A program made the translations under genes and the position numbers. Positions 9,581 to 18,336 of a DNA stretch of 64,000 bases are shown one piece after another. The notes below the pieces were generated by a model. It was given only the letters and a program-made list of their open reading frames with translations. It searched no databases and had not been told where the DNA came from. The first letter of the stretch is position 1, and each line of letters starts with the position of its first letter. The DNA comes from Terriglobus tenax. Lineage in GTDB: Bacteria; Acidobacteriota; Terriglobia; Terriglobales; Acidobacteriaceae. The DNA lies in assembly GCF_025685395.1 (NCBI RefSeq), contig NZ_JAGSYA010000004.1:1054001-1118000 (forward strand), given 5' to 3'.

Positions 9581-10617
9581 TTCGTCCTTTTCCTTTCCGC
9601 AGCGCTCCACTCCTTTGTGGAGTCGCGCTGTACCACGCGCGGAGACAGGAAGATGGGCCGTGCGGCTGCAGCGCTTCCTTTTTCCCCAATGCTGCGCAGC
9701 GCTGTCTTTGCGGCTCTCTTCCCTAGTTCGCGATATGCCAGATCCATACTTGAAAGCGTCAGCCCGGTCTCACACATGGGCAGCGCATTGCCACAACCAA
9801 TCACACGCAGTTGCCTTGGAATCTCCAGCCCCGCTGCCAGTGCAGCATCGCGTACTCCCATGGCCTGCAGGTCGGCATAGGTCATTACGCCATCGGGAAC
9901 CGTCTTCGCGGCCAGCAGCCGCTGCATTGCCTCATAACCATTGCGGTACCCCGCATCGCCCGGTTGCGCCTCAATCACCCATTCCTGTTTCACCGGAATC
10001 CCTGCCTCGCGCATCTGCTCCAGAAAGCCCGTGAAGCGCATGTCGGCAACCGGTGTACGAGGTCCGCGAAGGTACGCAATGCGGCGACATCGCCTCTCCA
10101 GAAGGTGTTGCGCCGCCATCTGTCCCACCTCGGACTCACGCATCGACACACTGGTACCGCTGAAGCGAGCCGGAGCAGGCCCCACAAGCACCACCGGAAC
10201 GCTTGCCGTTGCCAGCACAGCCGGCAACTCCGTAGCATCGTTGCGCAGGCAGAGCAGCAAGGCATCCACCTGCCGCGAAAGATGCAACTCCACCTCACGC
10301 TCTTCCTGCTCGGCATCGTCGTCGGCCGAAGTGATCACGACGCTGTAGCCATCGGTCCGTACAGCTTCATTGACCCCAGCCACAATCTGCGGCATCGCAG
10401 GATCCAGCAGCGACGGCAGTGCCAGCCCCAGGGTAAAGGTTTGTCCTGTCCTCAGGCCGCGCGCGGAGATATTCGGGCGATAATTAAGCTCCTGCACGCG
10501 CTTCAGCACGCGAGCCTTGGTCTCCGCACTTACATCCGTCTGGCCCCGAAGGACCTTCGAGATCGTCATCTTGGACAGCTTCAGATCATCCGCAATGTCC
10601 TGAAGACGAATCGCCAT
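9577..10617 (-). CDS. LacI-family transcriptional regulator
   Basis: The 346-residue protein begins directly with the LacI helix-turn-helix (MAIRLQDIADDLKLSKMTISKVL) and the hinge-helix region YRPNISARGLRTG. A periplasmic-binding-protein-like sensor domain of about 280 residues follows (LGLALPSLLDP, VDALLLCLRND, then RVIGCGNA). Members bind palindromic operators and respond to a sugar or sugar phosphate. It is the first gene of the locus and overlaps the PfkB kinase start by ATGA. The ATCG-rich palindromes at 8497-8523 are its most obvious candidate target. Control of the receptor, deacetylase, permease and kinase genes is inferred from position. Confidence 0.93.
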   Translation of the reverse strand: MAIRLQDIADDLKLSKMTISKVLRGQTDVSAETKARVLKRVQELNYRPNISARGLRTGQTFTLGLALPSLLDPAMPQIVAGVNEAVRTDGYSVVITSADDDAEQEEREVELHLSRQVDALLLCLRNDATELPAVLATASVPVVLVGPAPARFSGTSVSMRESEVGQMAAQHLLERRCRRIAYLRGPRTPVADMRFTGFLEQMREAGIPVKQEWVIEAQPGDAGYRNGYEAMQRLLAAKTVPDGVMTYADLQAMGVRDAALAAGLEIPRQLRVIGCGNALPMCETGLTLSSMDLAYRELGKRAAKTALRSIGEKGSAAAARPIFLSPRVVQRDSTKEWSAAERKRTK

Positions 10618-10839
10618 GCACCAGCCCCATGCCAGGTAAGAATGAATTCATCCTAAACGAGACGAAGAAAAACCTTCAGTCGCCACCTCCTGACACCGTC
10701 CACTCAAGACTCTCCGCCGGTTCCGACGAGGCAATGCCACCGGCACAACTCTGGCCACTGGCCATGCCCAGCAGGAACACCCAAACTCTCTCCCGCAAGA
10801 AATTGTGCAACCGCACCGTCGTGACGTTGCCAGACGGCA
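10618..10839. other. Intergenic region upstream of lacI-type gene
   Basis: This 222-bp gap separates the regulator gene from the downstream end of the FAD protein gene. It contains a 10-bp palindrome ATGAATTCAT at 10642-10651, 25 bp upstream of the regulator start, which could take part in autoregulation. I see no convincing coding frame or RNA gene. Confidence 0.4.
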
Positions 10840-12249
10840 TCACGATGCAACCGCTTCCATAAGCTTCGCCTCATCGCGTCCACCCACAGCCTCTGCGGAC
10901 TTACGTTGCTCCAAATACTTTCGCAGCGTCTCTGCCAGATCAACCGCCTGCATGCGGATTTCAGGTACCGCAATCGACTCAAGCAACGTTCCCAGACGTC
11001 CCGGACCAAGGTTGAACAACACCTCTGACGCGTTTCCATCAGCGTCGATCATGGCGCCATCGCTGTCGCAGTAAAAGCCTCCGCCAAGCGGCCCCGGCAC
11101 AATCAATCCCTGCGCAAACAGGCTGTCCAACAACGGTGAGTTCACGCGGCGATAGTTCATGCCGGGGCCGGTACAGTTGATCACACGCGTCGTCGTAAAT
11201 GTCTCCACTCCAACCCGGGTTCGAAGGGCCACCGCAGCGCCCTGCGCAAGAGCCTCCACCCGGGCAAGATGTCCCTTGCGGATCACCAGTGTTCCGGCGC
11301 GCAGCTCTGCCTCAATCCTGTCCGCAATTGTGGGAGCCATGCGGTGCCGCACCACATCCCAGCGACGCTGCAGGTGGCGGCGAAAGCGTTCCTGCTCACG
11401 CAACGGGAGAGCCAACCACAGGTCGTTGGTCGTCGCACGCAAACTATCGATCGCAGCGCGCCACGAAACTCCATGCCGCAATACCGCGTGCAACACACGC
11501 ACATACGCAAGACAGGTCGGCTCAGTCCCGGAAGGAATCGCGCTCTGCGTCAGGGGGACATACCCGGCGTGACGGTTCGGCAAGATGCCGTGGCGCGATA
11601 CCGCGGTGATGATGCCGCGATGTCCAAGTTCCCGCAGCCGCAACACCACATCTATGCCGGTAAGACCGGTGCCAATCAAGGCAACCGGGGCATCCTGCGG
11701 CAGGGCATCATAGGTTTCCGCCGTCCACGCGTTATGGCAGTACGCTCCGGAGTCCTGGGCTGCCTGCGAGATGCCGGGCAGAGCCGCCGGATCAAAGTTC
11801 CCGGTCGCCATCACGACATAGTCTGCCCGGAACTGGCATCCGTCATTCAGCGTAAGAACGGCTCCCAACTCGATAGCGCGAAGATCAACCACCGCGTGAC
11901 TGTCGTGTTCGACACCGCACGCCTGCGCCAGCAACCACTGAATGTACCGGCCGAACACAGCGCGCGGAGCGAAGGTTCCGGGCGTCGCTTCGGGATCATG
12001 GTGCTCGCGCAGCCATGTCAGAAAGTGATCAGGCTCCTCAGGCAAAGCGCTGATCTTTCCCGCAGGAACATTCAGCAGATGCCGCAGGCTCGGCGTGGAG
12101 TAGGCCAGCCCCAGGCCAAGCTCCGGCCTGGGGTCAAAAACAACAACCCGCGCAGCTGTATGTTGGCGGGCCAGGTGAAATGCGGCGAGGGCTCCACTGA
12201 CCCCACCCCCGATGATTGCGATCGTCGTGTTTGATTCCCCTACGCTCAT
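10840..12249 (-). CDS. FAD/NAD(P)-binding protein (COG4529-like)
   Basis: The 469-residue flavoprotein starts with a Rossmann dinucleotide-binding loop, IAIIGGGVSGALAAFHLA, followed by FDPRPELGLGLAYST, which matches the FAD/NAD(P)-binding family often annotated COG4529. A second GxGxxG-type motif occurs mid-protein (VALIGTGLTGIDVVLRL) and a VINCTGPG motif late, as in flavin-dependent oxidoreductases with two nucleotide sites. No signal peptide or membrane segment is seen, so it is probably cytosolic. Its substrate is unknown. It is transcribed alone, with at least 120 bp on each side, so the neighbourhood gives no functional hint. Confidence 0.8.
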   Translation of the reverse strand: MSVGESNTTIAIIGGGVSGALAAFHLARQHTAARVVVFDPRPELGLGLAYSTPSLRHLLNVPAGKISALPEEPDHFLTWLREHHDPEATPGTFAPRAVFGRYIQWLLAQACGVEHDSHAVVDLRAIELGAVLTLNDGCQFRADYVVMATGNFDPAALPGISQAAQDSGAYCHNAWTAETYDALPQDAPVALIGTGLTGIDVVLRLRELGHRGIITAVSRHGILPNRHAGYVPLTQSAIPSGTEPTCLAYVRVLHAVLRHGVSWRAAIDSLRATTNDLWLALPLREQERFRRHLQRRWDVVRHRMAPTIADRIEAELRAGTLVIRKGHLARVEALAQGAAVALRTRVGVETFTTTRVINCTGPGMNYRRVNSPLLDSLFAQGLIVPGPLGGGFYCDSDGAMIDADGNASEVLFNLGPGRLGTLLESIAVPEIRMQAVDLAETLRKYLEQRKSAEAVGGRDEAKLMEAVAS

Positions 12250-12315
12250 GTAATGACCTTAGGCAGGAAGCGGGCGTATTGGAATTCACAAATTCTTATG
12301 CGGGATAAGCAAAAT

Positions 12316-12358
12316 GCGGGGAGAGAGGTACCCAAATAGAGGTTGCCTCTCTCCCCGC
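12316..12358 (-). terminator. Rho-independent terminator after phospholipase C gene
   Basis: GCGGGGAGAGAGG (12316-12328) pairs perfectly with CCTCTCTCCCCGC (12346-12358), giving 13-bp arms and a 17-nt loop. On the minus strand it follows the phospholipase stop by 19 bp and continues into CATTTTGC. The T-run is short but the stem is very strong. Confidence 0.7.
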
Positions 12359-12377
12359 GCACATAAGGTACACCGGC

Positions 12378-14492
12378 TCAGGCTTCGGTCATCAGCAATG
12401 GATCGCTGACGCTCGGCTTTCCATCCTCAAGATGACCTGCGAACCGCCGCAGGAAGCCGTCTTCTGCACGTACCGTCACATCAAACCAGCCCGAGCTTGT
12501 TTCCAGCGCAATGTCCAGCTTCTGCTCTGACTTCGCGGCGACGCTCCAGAATTCGCTCTTCCAGCCTGTATAGGCATCGGCAGCATGCAGAACACGCGCT
12601 TCGGCCAAGGCATTCTTCGCCGCCAGCTGCAGGGTCTTTTGACCGCTCCCTTTGCGGAGCGCGACCTCCGGCGTATCCGTACCGGACTTTCCGGCAAGCT
12701 CCGCCATGTATCCGTTTGGACCGTATACGGCAAGGTGATAGGCATCCCCCGGCTTCGCCGCCCAGAAATCGCGCAGCGTATCTCCGGCTGAGACGGTATA
12801 GCGCCGCGGCGCAGTGGCTGCGGCTAAACGGTCGTAAATATAGAACGCCGCACCTGCATGGCCATGATTGCTTAACTCGACCCAGACCTTCTCCGGCTCC
12901 ACATGGCAGTCGACCCAGAACTCATAGGGCAACGCACGTGCGGGACGGCTTCCCTTTTCCTGCACCGGCATGGTCTGTGGCTCCGGCACACTGTACGGCT
13001 GATGTTCTGACTTGATCGCCTGGGGTGCGGGAAACGAGGTCTGCTTGGGTGCTCCTGGGCTCGAGAAGTCAAAGGCCGAGGTCAGATCACCGCACACCGC
13101 GCGACGCCACTTGCTGATGTTCGGCTCCTCAATGCCAAAACGCTTTTCCAGAAACTGCAGGACCGAGGTGTGGTCGAAGACCTGCGAACACACATAGCCT
13201 CCCGTGCTCCACGGCGAGACCACAAACAGCGGCACGCGCGGCCCGAGCCCAATCGGCTGCAGGCCACCCGGATCGGCGTTCGGTACCAGCGGACGCTTCT
13301 CCCCCGGAACCTTGTCCATATCCACGAACTCGTCCCGCAGGCTGTCCCGCAACTCCTCGGAGACCATGCCGAATCTTCCCGGCTCCTGCGCCTTCGGCGG
13401 CATCGGAGGAACAATGTGATCGAACAGGCCGTCGTTCTCGTCGTAGTTGATCAGGAAGGCCGTCTTGCTCCAGACCTCAGGATTCGCCGTAAGCGCATCC
13501 ATCACCAGCGAGAGGTAGTACGCTCCATCGGTCGGGGAAGCCTCGGGGTGCTCAGAGTACTTGTATGGCGGCACAATCCACGAAACCTGCGACAACCGCC
13601 CCTTCGCCACGTCCTCACGAAACTCACGCAGCGTGTGATCGGTAACGCCCTGCTGCACCAGCGGACTCTTTGGATCGGCGCCTTCCTTGACGTGGTACTG
13701 CGCAAAGAACTCGAGCGAGTTGTCCGTGTAGTTATCGACCGGCGTATCCGGTTCGCCGGATCCACCCTGGTACAGCTTCCAGCTGATGCCGGCCTTCTGT
13801 AACCGCTCCGGATAGGTGGTCCAGGTGTAGCCATTCACATGGTGCCGTTCATCCAGTCCCGGACCGTTCTTCCGCTTGCCATACCGGTTCTCGGCATCAA
13901 TGGTTCCCGACCATAGATAGATGCGGTTGGGGCAGGTGTTGGCATGCACAGAGCAGAAATAGCCATCGCACAGCGTGAAGGCATCCGCCAGAGCATAGTG
14001 GAAGCTGACGTCCTGGCGGCGAAGGTATCCCATCGTCATGACATCCTGCTTCTGGTTTACCCACTCATTCCATCGGCCTTCATTCCATGCCAGGTGGCCA
14101 CTGCTCCATCCATGGTCGGTTCCTGCCTGAAACTCGGTTGTACGCTTCGGATTGATGTAGAAGGGCAGAACATGTTCCGCCTTTGGCGAGAGGCCACGGC
14201 TGTGGTACCGCTTGGTCTTTACGCTCGCCACCGGCTGGTGCCACACTGGCTTGCCGTTGGGCATCAGCGCCGGGCGGGGATCGCCAAAGCCGCGCACGCC
14301 GCGCATGGTGCCAAAGTAATGGTCAAACGAGCGGTTTTCCTGCATCAGGATGACGACATGCTCTACATCTTCAATCGTTCCCGTCCTGCGATTGGCAGGC
14401 AGCTGAAGGGCTCGCGCAATGGCAGGCGGAAGCATGGAGTACCCGGCAGCCGTCGCAGCCGTCATCTTGAGAAAGTCGCGTCTGGTCTTCAT
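12378..14492 (-). CDS. Tat-exported phosphoesterase-type phospholipase C
   Basis: Members of this phosphoesterase (acid phosphatase/bacterial phospholipase C) family cleave phosphodiesters of phosphocholine-type lipids outside the cytoplasm. The start at 14492 (704 residues) is favoured because AGGA lies 6 nt upstream and a Tat signal follows directly (KTRRDFLKMTAATAAG). The motif ENRSFDHYFG at residues 52-61 is the family's metal/catalytic signature, and SVHANTCPNR and YDENDGLFDH match later conserved blocks. The C-terminal roughly 200 residues contain two beta-rich repeats of the kind found in phosphocholine-specific enzymes. It lies downstream of the second TonB-dependent receptor gene across a strong hairpin, and a terminator follows it. 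Confidence 0.9.
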   Translation of the reverse strand: MKTRRDFLKMTAATAAGYSMLPPAIARALQLPANRRTGTIEDVEHVVILMQENRSFDHYFGTMRGVRGFGDPRPALMPNGKPVWHQPVASVKTKRYHSRGLSPKAEHVLPFYINPKRTTEFQAGTDHGWSSGHLAWNEGRWNEWVNQKQDVMTMGYLRRQDVSFHYALADAFTLCDGYFCSVHANTCPNRIYLWSGTIDAENRYGKRKNGPGLDERHHVNGYTWTTYPERLQKAGISWKLYQGGSGEPDTPVDNYTDNSLEFFAQYHVKEGADPKSPLVQQGVTDHTLREFREDVAKGRLSQVSWIVPPYKYSEHPEASPTDGAYYLSLVMDALTANPEVWSKTAFLINYDENDGLFDHIVPPMPPKAQEPGRFGMVSEELRDSLRDEFVDMDKVPGEKRPLVPNADPGGLQPIGLGPRVPLFVVSPWSTGGYVCSQVFDHTSVLQFLEKRFGIEEPNISKWRRAVCGDLTSAFDFSSPGAPKQTSFPAPQAIKSEHQPYSVPEPQTMPVQEKGSRPARALPYEFWVDCHVEPEKVWVELSNHGHAGAAFYIYDRLAAATAPRRYTVSAGDTLRDFWAAKPGDAYHLAVYGPNGYMAELAGKSGTDTPEVALRKGSGQKTLQLAAKNALAEARVLHAADAYTGWKSEFWSVAAKSEQKLDIALETSSGWFDVTVRAEDGFLRRFAGHLEDGKPSVSDPLLMTEA

Positions 14493-14525
14493 CAGTCTTC
14501 CTGAAAGTCTTTTACCGCAAGAAAA

Positions 14526-14557
14526 GAGTAGCCAGCGATTGGTGTCGCTGGCTACTC
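14526..14557 (-). terminator. Strong hairpin between receptor and phospholipase C genes
   Basis: GAGTAGCCAGCGA (14526-14538) pairs perfectly with TCGCTGGCTACTC (14545-14557) around a 6-nt loop. On the minus strand TTTTC follows. It lies 22 bp past the receptor stop codon. It could end the receptor transcript, or partly attenuate read-through into the phospholipase gene, which starts only 33 bp beyond. Confidence 0.65.
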
Positions 14558-14579
14558 GATGGTCGTCCGTCAACAGGGT

Positions 14580-17500
14580 TTAGAACTGCAGACGGGCCGA
14601 AATCTGGCCGGTACGCGCTCCACTGAAGTCAGAGGCGGTCGCAGCCGAGGTAATGGCGCCGAAGGCGCTGCTCGAAAGATTCATGTTCGGAATCCCGAGG
14701 TTTGCCTTGTTCAGAATGTTGGTAAAGGTGCCTTCCGTTCGCAGCGAGATACGCTCGGTCAGAGCGAAGGTCTTGCTGAGTCCCGCCGACAGGTTCACCG
14801 TTCCAGGGCCAACAATCGAGTTGTTCTGCATGTTGCCAAAGCGGCCAATGGGCAGACGGTCACCCGCCTGTCCGCGACCGGTGTGGCACTGCGAGCCCGG
14901 CGTCCAGGTCGGATCGCCAGGGCAGCCAAAGGCAGCCGCGTTGAACCACTTTGCCGCAGTGCGCGCCGTGGAAACGGCACTTACTCCCACAAGGCGGTCC
15001 ACCTTCTGGTTGCGGCCCGGATAGGCACCACCGTTGGCAGCGCTGTTCAGACCAGCGCCAGTGCCGGAAGGATCGCCTTGTCCGCCCGGGAAGTAGGGGG
15101 CAAGGAACGGTCCGCTCTGCGCAACAAAGATGCTGCTCAACTGCCAGCCACCCACCGCAAGGTCAGCCCAGCGGCTCATGTTGCCACCAAATTGCTTGCC
15201 GCGGCCGAAGGGCAGCGCATACATCAGCGTCGTGTTCCAGCGATGACGGCGGGTACCGGCCGCCTGGCCACGGTCCACATCCGGATCGTAACCATACGAA
15301 GCACGCGATCCGCCGCTCTCACCAGCGAAGGTCGTACTCGCCGGTCCCTGGTTGTTGGTCAGGTTCTTGGCGAAGGTATAGGTGGTATCGAAGGTCAGGC
15401 CATCCGTCATGGAATGGTGGAAATCTACCTGGCCGGAGTGATACGCCGCGGAGCCACCCGTCGAACGGCTGTTGATGGTTCCCCAGTTCGGGAACGGACG
15501 CGCCGACAGGGGCTGGTTATACGCCGAAACCGTGCTGGAGTACGGCAGGTCGTTCAGGTTCGGAGCCCACACCAGATGCTTCGTGGTCATACCGATGTAG
15601 GAGACGCGCAGGCCATAGCCGCGTCCGAGATCGCGATCCACCGACAGCGAGAACTGGTGCGAGTAAGGATCGACCCACTTGATATCGTTGGCCGTGCCAA
15701 AGTACGCCTGGCCATAGCTGCTGGTGGTGTTGGAACTGGTGCCGGCACCGGCGTAGATCTGCGGCCATACATACGACGGACCGGTCGAAGTCTGCGTGTT
15801 GCTGTACTGCACAGTGTTGGCCTGCAGTGTCCCGGTCAGCGAGTAGAAGTTGGAACCCAGCAAGGTGATGTTGTACAAGCCATAACCACCACGGACAACC
15901 GTACGGTTACCTCCAAACGGACGCCACGCGAATCCGAAGCGCGGAGCAAAACGCAGCTTCACCGCCGTGCGCAGACCATCCGGCAGACCGGCCTGGCTGT
16001 TGTCGACCGTCGGCGTGCAGGCTGCTCCGTTGACCGCAGCCTTGCCGCTTGTCTGGCCCAGACCGCAGGAGTTGAAGCTGTTCAGGTAGTCCACAGACAC
16101 CAGGCTGCCCTTGCCCGTGGGATAGATGACGCGGCCCGACTTGGCAACCGACGGATCGAAGTTACCGATGTTGCCGCTGGGGTCGTGATACGCCGGGTGA
16201 TACTCATAGCGAAGACCATAGCTCAGCGTTAGCCGGTCGGAGACACGCCACTGGTCCTGCGCATAAAAGTGATAGTGCATGGTGCGGCCATCGTTGTCGC
16301 CCTGCACCACGTCATAGAAGGTGGTGTTCGGCGTACCGATCAGGAAGTCCGCGAACTCCTGGCCGGTAAACATCGCCGACGAGTAGTCAAACGTACCGTA
16401 GTTGTCCGCGCCGTTGAAGCCAAGCGGAGTCACCGCCTGCATCTTGCGGATATCCACACCGAACTTCATGCTGTGGCGACCCTTGACCCAGCTCAGGTTA
16501 TCCACAAACACATGCGTACGAGACTTCGTAATCGCGGTCAGACGTCCCGCATCCAGGCTGGTCAGGTCGCCGAAGTCGAGCTCGGGAATGCCGTTGAAGA
16601 AAAGGTTCTGTAAACCCTGCAGGCCAGAGCCATTGGTAAACGCCTTGCCGTCGAACGGATTCACCTTGCCGTTGGTATCGAAGGTAAAGCCGTAGCGGAA
16701 CTCGTTGATCAGGCTCGACGTGAAGTTATAGTTGCCCGCAACCAGGAAGATGCGGTCCTGGTAAGAGGTCGTGCTGGAAGGCACCAGCAGCGGCTGTTGG
16801 CCATCCTGCGTGTAGTTCTTCCAGGTAAAGCGCGCGAAGACCAGCGCCTTCTGACCGAAGTACTGGTCACCGCGAATGTCGAACTGGTTTGAGAACAACG
16901 AGGTGCTCTTGTTGCTGCTGTAGTTCACCGCGCCCGGAACATACACGTTGGCGTTGCCCAGATTGGGATCCGGGAAGAACGAGAGGAACTTCTGCGCCAC
17001 CGTGTTGATCGGGACAGCACTAAGTGGATACGTTCCACCCGTGTTGGGGTTCTTCAGCGAGGTAAGTCCCTGCACCGCCGAGAAGTCGCCACGCTTCATG
17101 GCCGCCGTGGGTACAGTCGCCGTGTAAGGGCTGGTACGAGGGCTGCGGTAGCCTTCATAGGTTCCGAAGAAGAAGGTCCGGTCGTGGCCGTTATAGAGGT
17201 GAGGCAGAACCACCGGTCCGCCCAGTGTTGCACCATAGTCATTGGTCACAAGCTTCGGCTTCGTGACCGAGCCCCAGGGTTTCGCATTCAGGCCGGAGTC
17301 CTGGTGGTACCAGAAGACGCCGCCATGCAGCTGATTCGTGCCGCCTTTGGTGGTCGTGGTGACTTCACCCGGCTGGCCGAACTCGGCGGCGTTCAGTACG
17401 CCGTCCACGCGCATTTCAGCAATCGAGTCGCCAGAAGGAAAGGCGTTCTGAATGGGAGCGTTTCCACCGGTTGCGCTGCGGGTCGTGATGCCGTCGACCG

Positions 17501-18077
17501 TGACATCCGTCTGGAAGGGTAAGCCGCCCTGCACCGAGAAATTACCATTCGCGTCGCTTTGCACGCCGGGCAGCGTCTGGATCATGTTCAGAGGGCTTGT
17601 GCCATTGGAGCTGGCCCGATAGTTGGCTGGGAGGTCGCGCACGGCGGCGGAAGAGAGAGTCGCGTCAATCGACGGATTGTCCGTCTCAATAACACCCGCT
17701 CCGTTGGCATCCACGGAAACTTCCTGCGACAGGTTACCGACTGAAAGCACAGCATCCGCACGAAGTTCCTGACGGGCTGTCAGTGTAAGGTTCTGCAGCA
17801 CCTGGGTCTTGAACCCATCGGCTGTCACCTCAACCTGGTAACGGCCTGCGTTCAGGTTCATAAACTGGTAGGCGCCGGAGGAGTCCGCACGGCCTGATCT
17901 CACGGTACCGGTATCGACACCCGTCAACTTCACGGCAGCGTTCGGAAGCACAGCGCCACTGCTGTCCTTCACCGTGCCAAGAATTGACCCCTGAGTGGAT
18001 TGTGCCCAGCTGGCTGAGCTCAAAAGCCCCACACACAAAACAACAAAAAGTAGCAATCGGAAATGCCTGACTGTCAT
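14580..18077 (-). CDS. TonB-dependent receptor with carboxypeptidase-regulatory-like N-terminus
   Basis: This second Oar-like outer-membrane receptor has 1165 residues from the ATG at 18077. That start has GGAGA just upstream and leads straight into a signal peptide (MTVRHFRLLLFVVLCVGLL, cleaved after SSASWAQ). A carboxypeptidase-regulatory-like domain (GSILGTVKDSSGAVLPNAAV), a plug and a barrel follow, and the last strand ends GQISARLQF. The frame is open to 18128 but lacks a better start there. The next gene on the strand encodes a secreted phospholipase C, so a lipid-head-group or phosphorus-containing ligand is possible. It differs strongly in sequence from the receptor at 5077-8421 and is not a recent duplicate. 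Confidence 0.92.
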   Translation of the reverse strand: MTVRHFRLLLFVVLCVGLLSSASWAQSTQGSILGTVKDSSGAVLPNAAVKLTGVDTGTVRSGRADSSGAYQFMNLNAGRYQVEVTADGFKTQVLQNLTLTARQELRADAVLSVGNLSQEVSVDANGAGVIETDNPSIDATLSSAAVRDLPANYRASSNGTSPLNMIQTLPGVQSDANGNFSVQGGLPFQTDVTVDGITTRSATGGNAPIQNAFPSGDSIAEMRVDGVLNAAEFGQPGEVTTTTKGGTNQLHGGVFWYHQDSGLNAKPWGSVTKPKLVTNDYGATLGGPVVLPHLYNGHDRTFFFGTYEGYRSPRTSPYTATVPTAAMKRGDFSAVQGLTSLKNPNTGGTYPLSAVPINTVAQKFLSFFPDPNLGNANVYVPGAVNYSSNKSTSLFSNQFDIRGDQYFGQKALVFARFTWKNYTQDGQQPLLVPSSTTSYQDRIFLVAGNYNFTSSLINEFRYGFTFDTNGKVNPFDGKAFTNGSGLQGLQNLFFNGIPELDFGDLTSLDAGRLTAITKSRTHVFVDNLSWVKGRHSMKFGVDIRKMQAVTPLGFNGADNYGTFDYSSAMFTGQEFADFLIGTPNTTFYDVVQGDNDGRTMHYHFYAQDQWRVSDRLTLSYGLRYEYHPAYHDPSGNIGNFDPSVAKSGRVIYPTGKGSLVSVDYLNSFNSCGLGQTSGKAAVNGAACTPTVDNSQAGLPDGLRTAVKLRFAPRFGFAWRPFGGNRTVVRGGYGLYNITLLGSNFYSLTGTLQANTVQYSNTQTSTGPSYVWPQIYAGAGTSSNTTSSYGQAYFGTANDIKWVDPYSHQFSLSVDRDLGRGYGLRVSYIGMTTKHLVWAPNLNDLPYSSTVSAYNQPLSARPFPNWGTINSRSTGGSAAYHSGQVDFHHSMTDGLTFDTTYTFAKNLTNNQGPASTTFAGESGGSRASYGYDPDVDRGQAAGTRRHRWNTTLMYALPFGRGKQFGGNMSRWADLAVGGWQLSSIFVAQSGPFLAPYFPGGQGDPSGTGAGLNSAANGGAYPGRNQKVDRLVGVSAVSTARTAAKWFNAAAFGCPGDPTWTPGSQCHTGRGQAGDRLPIGRFGNMQNNSIVGPGTVNLSAGLSKTFALTERISLRTEGTFTNILNKANLGIPNMNLSSSAFGAITSAATASDFSGARTGQISARLQF

Positions 18078-18336
18078 ATCTCTCCAGTCGCAAACCGCTG
18101 ACACTGCCCGGACAGTAGACGACCCCATCAGAAAAGGCCCAGCGGTAAGCGTGTAGTGCGTACGCTATCGAACACTTTTTTACGGAACGAGAAGCATGGG
18201 AGAAAAAGATATGAATAAAGCGATCAGGAAAAGTGATCCTGCCATCCTTTTGACAGTGGAAAACCGCTTCTAGTATCTAGGTATCGCGAGTTATCTCCCC
18301 AACCGGCGCTGTATCTGCGCGGTGAAAGAAGTTTGC
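18078..18336. other. Divergent intergenic region between receptor and MBL genes
   Basis: This stretch carries the promoters of two divergent genes. Toward the plus-strand gene there is a perfect TTGACA at 18250-18255, with TAGTAT or TATCTA 15-18 nt downstream. A short inverted repeat AGCGT-N9-ACGCT (18148-18166) lies nearer the receptor gene. The ATCG hexamers found upstream of the first receptor are absent. Confidence 0.4.

Noticed and set aside
14559..16232. A 557-codon plus-strand frame opposite the second receptor
   Set aside because: Same reasons: antisense shadow of a well-supported receptor gene.
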